Shown: piece by piece, positions 32,101-44,100 of the stretch | Numbering within the stretch: position 1 is the first letter of the stretch | How the letters are laid out: the number at the start of each line of letters is the position of its first letter | Assembly (NCBI RefSeq): GCF_030867145.1 | Contig: NC_134433.1 | Span: 16,651,896-16,715,895 of the forward strand | DNA: 64,000 bases | Reading direction: 5' to 3' | Source: Opisthocomus hoazin | Lineage: Eukaryota; Chordata; Aves; Opisthocomiformes; Opisthocomidae | Notes under the pieces: generated by a model | The model's input: the letters and a program-made list of their open reading frames with translations, nothing else | Told to the model about the DNA's origin: nothing | The model's database searches: none | Translations under genes and position numbers: made by a program

Positions 32101-35100
32101 TGTGTGTTCCTGGCCAACGCTGCAGGGCACATCCCTTTGTGGACGGCTTCCCGGTCTGTCGGCGTGATGTGCCAGGTGACTGGTAAACGTTATCATACTG
32201 CTTGTTCTCAGTATGGTTTCTCTTGTATGTTCCTCTAAGATGTGAAGTAGTTCCTTCAGCTTCCCCGCATTTCCTTCGGTGCAACGAGGCTAGAATATGT
32301 TCTTGACTCGGGACAGGTTGTGTTACGTCTGAGCTGGACTCCAGACTGAGGATGAAAATAGCTGCTCCTGTGAAGTACTCCTCGCTGGAATTTGTGTTCC
32401 TTTTCAGGTAGAGCAGTCTGAACACACTGTTTTCTCTTTCTTAACCTGTGGGCAAATTACACATAGTCTGCCAGAGTTCCCCATCAGGGTGCTCGCATAC
32501 TCTGTGGACTTGATGCCAGCGATGTTGGCCTGTGTGGTGGGTTTGGGGATGTGAGACTAGAAGTCCTGTCACTTTTATTTCAGAGATGTTTTAAGAGTGT
32601 GGAGTTTTTAAATCTCATTCAGAGGAGTTGCTGACCTGGTGCAACAAGTATCTTTGAACTGTTTATGCCCTGTACGTCTTGTCAGGGTATCTCAAGTTGT
32701 GTACTTTTGCTTTCAAACTCCAAAAGTGTCTGCATACATCAGGACTGCACAAGCATTTCTTGTTCTCCGAAGCAGAGTGGAGGAAAGCTGTTGCACACGA
32801 GTGCTTTTGAAGCGGCTGTGCTTCAGGCTTTAATTCTGCACTTGAGAGGAGACCTACCGTGGAGGTCCTATATCGCATATAATCCCAGGGCACCTAGGCC
32901 TGGATAGTCATCAGCGTAAGATGCTTCCTTCTTGGAAAATAAGCAGCGGCAAGTGTTAATTGGAATAGCCCTGTACCAGTCAATACCTGTTCACAGTGAA
33001 AGGACTGGCAAATTGTGAGAAACAGAATGGTTCTTTGGTTCTGTTCATGTTTTAGAGCCAGTTCGGTATGTGAGATGATTGCTGTGAATCTGCAAAACAC
33101 TTGGTAAGATTAGACTTTCTGTCGGACAATTGAACAGCTACTTCTGAGCTTCGTTAGGTGTCGTCACAGCTTCCTAAAGCAGATGAGACTCCACTGGTTT
33201 TGGAGGTGGTGGACAATAGGAAAGCAGTAGTGTGGCTGGATTTTCTGGAGCACACCACCATGTGCTAGTCTGAGCTTAGTTAAGTGCTGAAGTTTCAGGG
33301 TCTGGAAATGTTTGCAGGAATACAATCGAATAGCTTCCGCTGAAATCCTGGGTGTGTCTCTGTCAAAGCCAGCAGTGGCGAGGCAGGAAACCTCTGAACA
33401 TGAATATGGCTGGTGGCTCCTCGAGACCAGGAATGTGGGGTATTTCAGGGACAGATAGCATGTCGGGATTGCGGGAGTGCCTGGTAGTGCTGGTTAGGAA
33501 TCCAAGCTGCTAACATACACAAGGGTTAACCACAAACATGTGGTTAGTTGTGGGATTGTTTTCTTCATTGATCTTGTGATGACTTGTTATCCCATTTTGC
33601 ACAAAGTTAATTGTGTTTGAAAGAGAAGATCTAATTAGGAACCAATGACTGCATGATGCTGGAGCTTGTATTCTGTTTTCTCTCGTTCAGGACCTGAAAT
33701 CCAAGCCATTATCAGAGTCACCAAACGTCACGATTGCCAGCCCCAAGCCATGAAAAGTCATGAGTCAGAAATCTTTTCCCTCATGGCCCTAAATTACAAG
33801 ACTAGATTAAAGTTCATGACAGGAAAATAAAATCAACTGAGGAATAGAAATGTATTTGTTAAATGCATGTCTTACCCAGTGGCATGCTTTAGGATGGTAA
33901 AGCTTTCAGAAAAATATAAAATATCTGCAGACTTGCAGTAAAATCGCAGGAGGCAGCAATGTGGGAAACTCTTCTTTGTTTCTTTTCAAGGTGAGAATTA
34001 AGTTCCCAGTAGAAGCCCTTTCTCTGCCTCTTATTTAAAGTTTGGCAACAAAGTGTTAACAGACCTTCAATAACAGGAGTTTGGTTTGGAGCTAGTCTGG
34101 ACCTCATTTTTGGAGTATCCTGAGCGTCCACATAACCAGCTGTTCCCGTTGGTTTCAGCGGGAGTTGCAGCCTACCAGCTCCTCTGAAAATCACCCCCAT
34201 TAGGAAGAGATGCCTTATGCTTGGGGGTCTGTAGGTGAATCCCTTGAGGCTTCGAAATAGCACAGTGCTCCTAGGCTTGACAGAAAATTAAGAATTCAGT
34301 TTCCTGTCTTTCTTTTTTCCTTAACCCACAGAGATGTAACTTATGTAGAAATAGATGTACATAACCATTGCTCAACCAGACATTTTATTATTTTAGTCCT
34401 TTTGGCTTTCTACCCTTGGCATGGATATTTAAAAAAAAAATGTACTTAATCTGCTATGGAAATGCAGGTGTCGGACAAAATATGAGCCTCCCTGTGTTAC
34501 TACTCCTATTTGGAAAATAAATGGAATGTTTTCAGTGATAAATAATGCTTATAAAATAGTTTACAGAGATTCTGTCTCACTTCATAAACGCATTAGCCCA
34601 AAGTGAGTACCAGAGATGATCATAATTGAGGGGAGGCAGATATTTTTTCACGTGAATTTAAAAGATTTTTGATTGTGCTCCAGAGATGACCGCTTTAAAG
34701 CAATGAGCGGCACGTTATGAAGGGAGGGGGAGGGAAAAAAAGAGTGAATATTAGCTCTGATGTGAAATCAAACAGTTTTTGAACTGCATGTGTTTTTAGT
34801 TTGAGAAGTGAAATAAAATCTCTTGTGCTTTTTAGAGCTCTCTGCTAAACAATTTACTTTAGTCCTGGGCTATCAAATTGGATCATACTCAATTATTTAG
34901 AGAAACCTCATTAGTTTTTATTTACCCTTAATAGTGTTTAATGGAAGTGCTTCCATTTTCTGAAGGGTGTTGAGATCCTTGAAGCTTGATGGTCAAGATT
35001 TTGGAGAGGCAGTCACCAACTTCCAGCTCTGATGTTTCCGAACCTGAGCTATCTTTTGAACTGAGGATTGTCCATTTAGATATCTTTTTTTTTTTTTTTT

Positions 35101-38100
35101 TTGTCCCCCAGGGATTTATTGAAAATACAGTGTCTGTGTTCTATCTGTGTGGCAGAGCAAAATGCATGTAGCTTGAGTCCCGGTGAACTTAACCATGAAA
35201 CCCCGCAGCCCTGGATGTTCATTCCCCAGTAACTGGAGAAGTCTACGATCCTTGACATTTGAAGACAGGATGCTGAATGGGGGTTGAGACTTAAGCACGT
35301 GCTTGATATTCACTTTTTCCCTCTTCCATAAAATGCACAAAGCAGTACCCTTTGGACAGAGGAGCAAATTTGGGTGTCTCCTCTGCAGTCGCTTGCTGCT
35401 TAGCTAGTGTGCAGGCACAGCTGGGTGTCTCGTCTCCTCAGTATGCGTATCTCAGCCACAGAGCATGCTATGTCTGGGGAATGAAATTGGTTTCAAACTG
35501 GGCAGATCTGTGATTAGCTAGGTGAAGCAACAGCAGCTGGAGATCACGAGCATCTGATTGCTTCTTTATCATCCTCCTCTTTTCACTTAGTCTTATTTTC
35601 TTCAGCCTCATGAGTTTTATTCCCTGTGCACAGTTTCCATGAAAACAAGGTATTTAGCAGCGGTGTTTCTTCCTGTCTAAGGAAAATTTCATCTGCTGAA
35701 TAAACCCCATAAATAATCCTTCCACAGGCCTTCTTTTTTTCTCTGCTTACCACCCTTCCAGCCCCATCCCTGGAGCTCTCTTATTTCACACTCCATTAAG
35801 CCATGTCAAGATTTTCATAAAGGTAATAAAAGAGTAAACGGAAGTTGTTTGCCTGACCCTGCAAGAAGTAGCCTTGTTGAAGTCATAAAAACGTGACATT
35901 TTTCAAAGCTTGTTGGGCACCATGATTATTTGGGCTGTAAGTCAATAATATATCTGCACTTAATTAAATTCAGCGGTGGATACTGCAGGAGATGTTCCTC
36001 AAAACCAGCTGGAGTTAATGAATTCTTAGGTCGCTGCTGTCAGCTGAACAATACAAGGGAATTACCTGGGCTGTGTTGATTTATTCCAAGTGTAGTGCTG
36101 TTCTTCCAGTCTGTGTGTAATGAGTATCTGCATTTTTCTGTAGTCAGTTTTTGTATGTATTTATTGTTGTAAGTATAGCAACAGTAGCAGGCTCTCGGGA
36201 TCACATTGTGCTATGCTCAGAAAGCTTACAGTAGTTATCTGTCCGTGCGCATGCAGACGTATAAATAAAAGTGTGTGTGTGTGTGTACGAAGTACCTGTT
36301 GGTACACAAAACTACCTGTTGATGTCTTTCTGATGTTATCAGTTCCTCCAGAAACAGCTAAATCTTCATCTCTCTTAAGTGTCAGATTCCAAAAAGGGGA
36401 AAAATGGTTCATTGCCTTCAGAACTGGTAAATAACTTCATTTTCCTGTCCCAAAGGCTCTTCTAACTAGAACCCCTAAAATGTTTTGCGTGCTGTCTTTT
36501 TAAGCAGCGGGCTGAGCTCTGCGTTCTGCAGTTTGCAGCTCCCGGGGGATTACCTGGTTTTGGTTTCTTAAAAATAAAGAAAAGTGGGTTTGCAGAAACT
36601 TGGTTTACCTGACCCTCCAGCTCGCTTCCCTCAGAATAGTTCTCCATCAAGCTTATGTTTTCCTATCCCCAAGCTCTACCTTGTATGCTTGATGTTGTCT
36701 TCATTGGATGCTGGTTAGGTTTTATGCACGTGTCTCTGAGCGTGGCCGCAATGCGTAATCTGTATTGATTTCAACTGATTGAAAACGTGTGCTGCTGGTG
36801 CACTGTGGAAGTGGGGAAGGAGGGTGTTTGTGCACACCGTACCCGTTTGTGTGTTCACTTAAAATCTCTTGCCGTTTCTGACACCATCCAGCAAAACAGC
36901 AGGCGGGAGGTATATTATATTCAGGATAAAGGAGTGAATTCAGTTTGTTTTCACCTATTCCCACAAGCCAACAAGATGAATGCCGAGAGCCTGCCATGGA
37001 GAATTGATCTAAATCCAAGAGCTGGCCAAGGAACAGGGCTAATTCCCTTGCAGATGACCAGAATGCAAGAAGTGTATAGCAGCCCGACTGCAGAGCAGCG
37101 GGTCTGTGGAGACTTTCCTGCACAGAAAAGGAGAGACTTTCCTGGGGGGACGTGGAGGTTTTCAGGAAGAAGAGTTAGTAAATGCTATTTTACTTCACTG
37201 TGAAAAGTGTGCTTTTACTGCTTCAATTCAGTGCGTAGAAAGTAGAAATCTAATTTTTGTGGTTGGTTAAAACAGAAGAGAAGCAAACAGAGAAAATGTG
37301 AGTGGAGCTAAGGAGACGTCCTCGAATACCTTGTGCTTCCTCTCTGCAAAGCCGTTTGAGCATCGCTGTCAAGGTCCTCTCGTGTCTTTTAAAAGATTCT
37401 GCAGCTTGAGGCTGTTCTTCTGCAGGTTTGTTCAGGAGGTGTTCAGATTTCCCTTCTAACTGAGGTTGGCTGTGCGCGTGCGGGAGGATGTGCTTGTGGG
37501 TGATGCTGGCGAGGTACGGTGAGACCAGGGTCTGCCGTCGAGCGGCAGCGAGCCCTCCTCGACGCTCCCGGGCAGCAGACCCCTGCCGCTGCGGGCTGTG
37601 GGAGGGTGCCTGGCTGCTGCATGCTGCCCCGGGGACATCTGCACGGTCCCCGGCGCTGAGCAGGAGGGCAGCTGTGCTGCTGGACGTGCTGCCCGCCTCG
37701 AATGTTCGTACTTCAACGGGGTAGAAGCCACTGCGTGTTTGAAGGCTAATTCAGGTCGGATGTGGATGTAAAGTCAGTCAGCTGTTCTGGAATAATTCCC
37801 GTGTACAAAGGAGCCTGGATGGGACGCCTGAAGGCAGACAGCGCTGTCAGCCTCTGTCTGTGGGTGCAGTAGAGGAGGATGAAGTCACTTGAAGGCCACA
37901 CAGGCTGGGACTAAAACCTGAACGCAGATCTCGGGGTGCCTTACACACAGAACTGGACACGTGCAGTAATCTCTCCTCCCATGGCACATACGCTTTGAGG
38001 CAATCCAGCAGCCGATTCCAGTGTCTCTCCCCTTGCAAATAACCACTACACGTGTGTTACAGTCAGCTGGGGGCTGACGTTATGCCAGTCCTTGTGATGG

Positions 38101-41100
38101 AAATGTCACAATGGAATAATTAAATACTGGGGCTTGGGGGACAGTCACTGTGGAAATTGCCCTCCATGGCAGCTGCAGCATTTATTAATAATGGAAGCTG
38201 TGCTTGCTGTGCTTTTCACTAAATTTGTTTCATTAATATTTTATTGTTTTAAAGAAAGAAAAAAAAAACCAACAGTTAAGGTGGTAAGAGAGCCTGTTTC
38301 CTAAGCAACAGCAATGCACTTCTTTGCAGTTATTTTTAAAGGCAGGTTGCTTCATTTAAGATTTGGAACCAATTATTGCTGCATTGCTTCAGGCCTCTGG
38401 AAAGCTGCTTTTCTTTTTTCATTTTCTTTATTTCTAATTGAAAGACAGAGCAAAACAGTAGCTGGGTTGAGAGTTGTTGTGATGGTTGCTAGACAGGATC
38501 CATGACTGTGATGAGAACATCATCCCCGTGCTGTCATCACTCTTTGTTCTTCCCATGCTGCTCCACTTGGCCTTGCAAAACCCCATGGGCAACCAAACAG
38601 CGCTCGCCCCCGCTGCTGCTGCGGTAGATGCCCAGATGCTCCCTCCTCCTGTGAGTGGGAACAGCCTGGCTTGCTGAGATGTCATCAGCGCTGGGCTCCC
38701 GCGTGGGCAGGACCGCAGGCATTGCCTTTGCCACCGCCAGACGTGCTTTGGTTGTAGCGGGTCTCTCCTGGTACAGGCTGATTGCTGAGGGAGGTCGAGC
38801 AGGGATGTGCCCACGTATCCCGGACCTCCTTTCAGGAACAGTGCCACGCTTAGGCTTTTGTGCGTAAAATGGGTGAAAAGGCAAGGGGGTGGTTGTGTTT
38901 TGAAGGTGCAGTTCTGGCTGGGGAGCATACCAGCGTGGGAAGCGGTGCCAGACTCGCTGCTCGGCAGCCTTGTTTGATGCAATCAAGCTCATGTCCTAGG
39001 AGATGCCTAACGGGAGTCTGCAAAAGCAGCGCCGATGGCCTCAGTTCCGTTGTTGTCGTACAACATCTCAGTGAATCTTTGGATTCTGCTTCTCCCAGGC
39101 TAGGACTCCTCTGGGTTCAGCCCAGGCAGGACCCTCTTTGCAAACAGCAGTAAGCAGTGCTAGGACAGTTATTCCAGCCTAGCCCAGGGCCAGCTGCAAC
39201 AAAGCCCTAGCCACGGAGGGGTTAGTGGTGTTCTCTTCTTGGCAAGATGGTGGAGAGGAGAAACACAGTGGCTTACTGTCCATCTCACAAGGGGTAAAGG
39301 CTGAATAATCTTTCTCTGTTCCTGAGAAGTCTTTTACATGTTCAAGAATGGTCTTCTCTCACTGCAAAAAGTGAGATAAACTTAGACATGTTTTCTTCTA
39401 CTTTTTACCAGTCTTACCTATATGTGTTTCACTGTCTCTCAGTCTGCGTTTATACGGCACTTGATACAATGGAACCTTAGTCTAATACAGAAAGTAATAA
39501 CCAGTTTTTTAAAATTTAGGGTACTCTCTCCATCTGAACAGCAGTTTCTCTGTGCTGTTTAGAGTGAAAGTGGAAGGCAATAAGCAATTACATGAGGGAT
39601 CACAAAGAATGGTGAATCGTGTTGGTTTTTTTCAGAGAGGCCATGGATGTAAAAGTGTATGAATACGTTGTTGTACCACACAGTGAGGTTTTATCTGGGT
39701 TACCACGACATGGAAATAACATGGATGGGCCGGTATTTCTTTTGTCCACTCTCCAACACAACAGCAGCTTTGTCCATTTGCCCTGCAAACAGAAGGGGAT
39801 GTGGATTTGCACAGTATGAGCATTTATGCTGAAGACATCAACCGAATGCTGTGAATGCTCAGATGTTCTTATTTATTTAAAAAAAAAAAAGGAAAAAAAG
39901 AAAACGCAGGACCAAAACAAAGGAAAAAACCCAAGTTCTTCATTATCAGTAAGTACGAGACGTGCTATTCGTTAATACCAGCTGTCCTGCTTTCCACACG
40001 GCTTGCCAACCTCCCGTGTTACTCATTTATTGGAGGGTGGTGCTGTGTGTGTAGGGTTTTCCTGTGTTTGTTTGAATTGTCCCTGTTGTCTGAGCGGTGG
40101 AAGAAGCTGGTCACAGCACAGTGCATCACGATCCTGTGCTTTTGGCATGCTTGCCAACAGCATTTGCGTGACATGTTTCAGAGTAGGCAGCCTGAGGAGA
40201 GCCTATTAAAATAGTACATGTCTCTTGTTTCATTTTAAAAGGAAATTGGAGTTTCAGTTGTGCTTCTCATATGGGTTGTGCAATAAGGGAATATGTCAAA
40301 TTTATTCTGAAGAATTTGAGGTCTAAATAAACTTAGGACTAGGAAGGAGAAGAAATGAATTACAGAAAATGAATTCAGGGTTTACAATTAGAAGACTTGG
40401 CTTCACTGACTTATGTTAGTTGTGTCTCACTAAAAATCATTACAAATGAACAATCCCAAATCCCCAAGCCATCAGTATTTAATTCCACTGCGTGCCTCAT
40501 AGGGAAATTAGGGCTTTCTGTGGAAATTTTATCTTCTGTCAGATTTTATCCAATGTTACTTTGCTTAAAAACCTATCTGCCTTCACAGTTGAAAGCAGAA
40601 TAGTGGCATGGTTATCCCACAGCTCATTTCCAATTTGTTTTTCTAGTGCTGTTTTCTGCACTCTTAAGAGCAAATGGTTGTGCTTTCTGAATGGGCGTTA
40701 GGTTAATTTGTGTAGTAAGGATGTGATAGCAGGAAGCAAATTAGACTTTTGTTTTTTCCAGAGTGATAAGACACAAAACATGAACTTATTAATACCTCAT
40801 AAACGCTTCTCTGAATTTTTTGCATTCATTCAGCAGGTTGTTCTTGAGTCTTTTAAAGCAAAGAAATAGGTTGCAGTGCTGGAGATGCAGGGGACATTTT
40901 TACGGACGCAGCCTGTGATCTCCTGACTGCCTTCGCTTCTAGGCTGGCTGAATGCAGGAGGTATTTGTACGTGCGGTTCAGTCTTGCCTGGGACCTAGAT
41001 TGGTCTTCAGGGACTGAGCAGTGAGGATAGGTCTTTTTCAGACACAGGCTTTCAGGTATGACAGGGTTTGGAGGCGATTAAGTGCAATAACAGGGGGGAG

Positions 41101-44100
41101 TCTTCAGGAAATGCTCAGCACCTGACAATATCGGGCTTAAAGTGCATCAAAATGCTTCCTTCTTTCAAAATTAGCTGCCGAATCTTGGGAGAGATGCAAC
41201 GTGTGTCAGAGCAGATGGAATACCATTTGTTAATCGTAATGAAAATTCAGTGTGGCAGTTCTAACTGCAGTTTACCGCAGGACTGCCTGCTGTCATTAAA
41301 CACAGGAGAGCATCGCCCCGATGCTGAACACAGACCCTTCCGTAAGGGCTGGCATGCCCGCGGGGGTTTCGGTGAGTGCACACCTTGCAGACAGCGTTGG
41401 GTTTTTTCCTCTCCCCATGAACGAGTTGGTCTGTTCTCCTTTGTACCTTTTGATGGACAGTGTTGACTGGATGAGTCATCTGCAGTCCTGATTTAAAAGC
41501 TGGTATACAGGAAAGGCTTGGTTTTATTTTGTTTTTTATTTGTATTTATCTCATTTCTTTTTCCTGCAGCAGTTTAGATGAGAGCTGGTTAGATTTCTGA
41601 TGTACAGTCTTGCAAGGCTAAAATAGCGCGATGCGGCCTTTTGCTGGTGACCATCAGAGCGTGTCGCAGTAAGGTCTGCAAGATGAACCTGCAGATGGAT
41701 CTGTGGTAGCTGCAGGCCTGGCTGCACCTCGGTTTCCCCTCAGGCTGTAGTAGCGTTAAATTTTCGTCTCAGTTCATAGGCCTTTTAATCTCTCTGTCCA
41801 AAGCTAGATGATGGGTTCTGTTGGAAGGTGAGCCTGTCTTGCCAGGTTTTATGACTTCATTGTCTTGTTCTTCATTGTCACTTCCATTTGAGACATGACG
41901 AGTTAATATTTTAATAATCACAGATAAAAGGATGATTTGTTCTACCCTGCTTCTGCAAATGAAGATCCTGTGGCAGTGAAAGCTCTGTGGTCACTAGGTT
42001 AAATGATGCGCAGCAATCGACTGTGTGCCAGTAGCTGATTAAATATAGCAACTTCTCACGTTCGGAGATTGGTTCAGGTTTGAACCTGAACTCTGTAACT
42101 TAAATGAGGTGTGTGTTTGCCAGTATCGTTCTTCAGAGGCCAGTGCTAAAATTACTACAACATGATTTAAGCATGAGTAGCAAATAACACGAAAGCATGA
42201 CCTCCAATTAGTCCTCATTCCAAACACCAGACCAGATGGATAAATACAAGTGGGAGAAATGGATGCAGAAAGTCACAAAGATAGATGGAAGCCTCTGCTC
42301 AAAGCAGATCATCAGTAAAAGCAGATTTCTAGCTCGTTGTATCTTGAGTTAGGGGACCGGGCTGTGCCACAGGGAGTTGAGAAGAAGTTTTGACTTCAGC
42401 GTCATTTTCGGTAGAATCAGGACTTCTTTCACACTGTGACGTGCGTAAAATGCTGTGAAAATAGTGGGAGATATTTCAGTCCCTTTGTTCGTTTATGTAC
42501 TGACATTATCTGTAACTCACAAGGAGCTCATTGTTGCAGATCACACACGTGCTTGCATCCTCTGACTCTGAGATCTGGTCAGTCTGTCTGTCTCTCCCCC
42601 GGCTCTGTTCTCTTGCCTGCACACCCGAGCAGTGGGTGTTAGCAGACGGCGTTCACCGCGGAGCAGACTGGAGGGCAGCAGTACCCCTAACTGGATCTCC
42701 TTTCTTCTCTCGCAGGTGTGGTGGAAGCATGTCTCCTGCACATGCTGAAGCGCAGGGCTGCCGGCTTCCTGCGGACTGACAAGGTGGCTGCGCTGTTCAC
42801 CAAGGTTGGCAAGACGTACGCCGTAGCTGGAGACGTATGCAAGAAAGTCCAGGAGCTGCAGCAGCAGGTGGAAAGCAGGTGAGGCCGAGGTCTCTATCAC
42901 CAAAGTCCATATGGGGTGTGTGTGGCGTGGAGAAGATACAGAGGCTGCTTGGTAAAGGCAAGGGGGGCTTTCTTGGCCACGTTTGTTAAAGCTTTGTGTC
43001 TCTAGTGTCTGTAACTATAAGGCAAAAGTTGATCAAGCCGACAGCTAACAAGGGGGAAGAGGATGGGAATTGGGTCTTTGGTGTTTTGTTTTGCTTCTCA
43101 GCATAGCAGATCAGCACGTCCAGCCCACGCAAAGCAACAAAAGTGAATAACTGGTGGGTTTAGAGAGTGCTCGCAGCCAGGGTCTGGTGGACAAGTGTGG
43201 GCTGTGGGTGGGAAGAGGCACTGAAGAACAGGCTTACTGAAAAAGCTGTTTTGGCATGCTCCTTGCTGAACCAGTAACAGAAGATTTTTGTGTATTATGG
43301 TGGAAGGAGTTCAGATAATGGATACAAAGAATGATAGGAGGAAGGATGAACTCAAGAAGAGGCAATCAGCAGCGAAAGACTGATTATAGGAAAGCAGTTA
43401 AGTATATGCTGGACTTGAGCCCAACTCAATGCTTGCTGGAATCAAGGACTTGAGATTACTGAAAGTCCTAAACTTTTTGCTGGTGGTGAGCAGTGCGATA
43501 AACGTTTTCCATGTGGTTCTGCTGACTGAATCACAGTGCCTGAGCCTGGGGATGAGTGTCTGGTACTGTAAACTCAGGAGGGGAGATTTTTTTGTTCTGT
43601 TGGTAGACAGTAGGGCAGCGGCACTGCTAAGCCTTGAGAGAGGTCTTTGTACATTGCAGGAGCTTTTTGCCTCTTGATCAACTTGCTGCATGAAGGGCTT
43701 TGTCAAGAGAGCTTGACTTCAGTGTGTTGCATTGAAGTCTTCCATTACTAACAGTTGTTTAAATTAGCACTTCTACTTACATTTCTGTACATTTTTCTGG
43801 CATTTATCTTTATTAGACTTTTAATTATCAAACTTTGTTGTGTAGCTTTTAACAAGTACATATCTTTTTTTTTTCTTTTAATTGCATGCCTACTGATATA
43901 GACTGGGATTTTATTAATTTTAGTTTTTTAAATGTTGGGAAGAAGGGTGCTCTCTACTGAAAATTCCCCAGCCTTCCTCCTCAGGTGAGAGCCCACACGA
44001 ACGCTGCTCTAGCCACCATAGACCTTTGGCTATGTCCTCTAACAGAAAGGAGCAAATGAACTTAAATTCAGTCGTTTCTTTTGGGGAAATTTTGTGCATT

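Larger units (their letters stand above)
24526..42715 (+). other. SGSM2 intron 2 (18.2 kb)
   Basis: The largest intron in the window. It contains a reverse CR1 copy (25,342-25,545), CpG clusters at about 30,430-30,960 and 37,470-37,720, a run of 21 A (29,032-29,052), a candidate minus-strand retrocopy end (35,085-35,400), a GT microsatellite (36,271-36,286) and an A-rich tract (39,879-39,930). Open frames on either strand do not resemble known proteins. I see no nested gene. Confidence 0.8.

Noticed and set aside
31769-32425. 218-codon minus-strand open frame in intron 2
   Set aside because: No recognisable domain, and an overlapping second open frame of similar quality on the same strand argues against coding.
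38434-38992. Two overlapping minus-strand frames of 182 and 151 codons
   Set aside because: Mutually overlapping frames without known motifs inside an intron.
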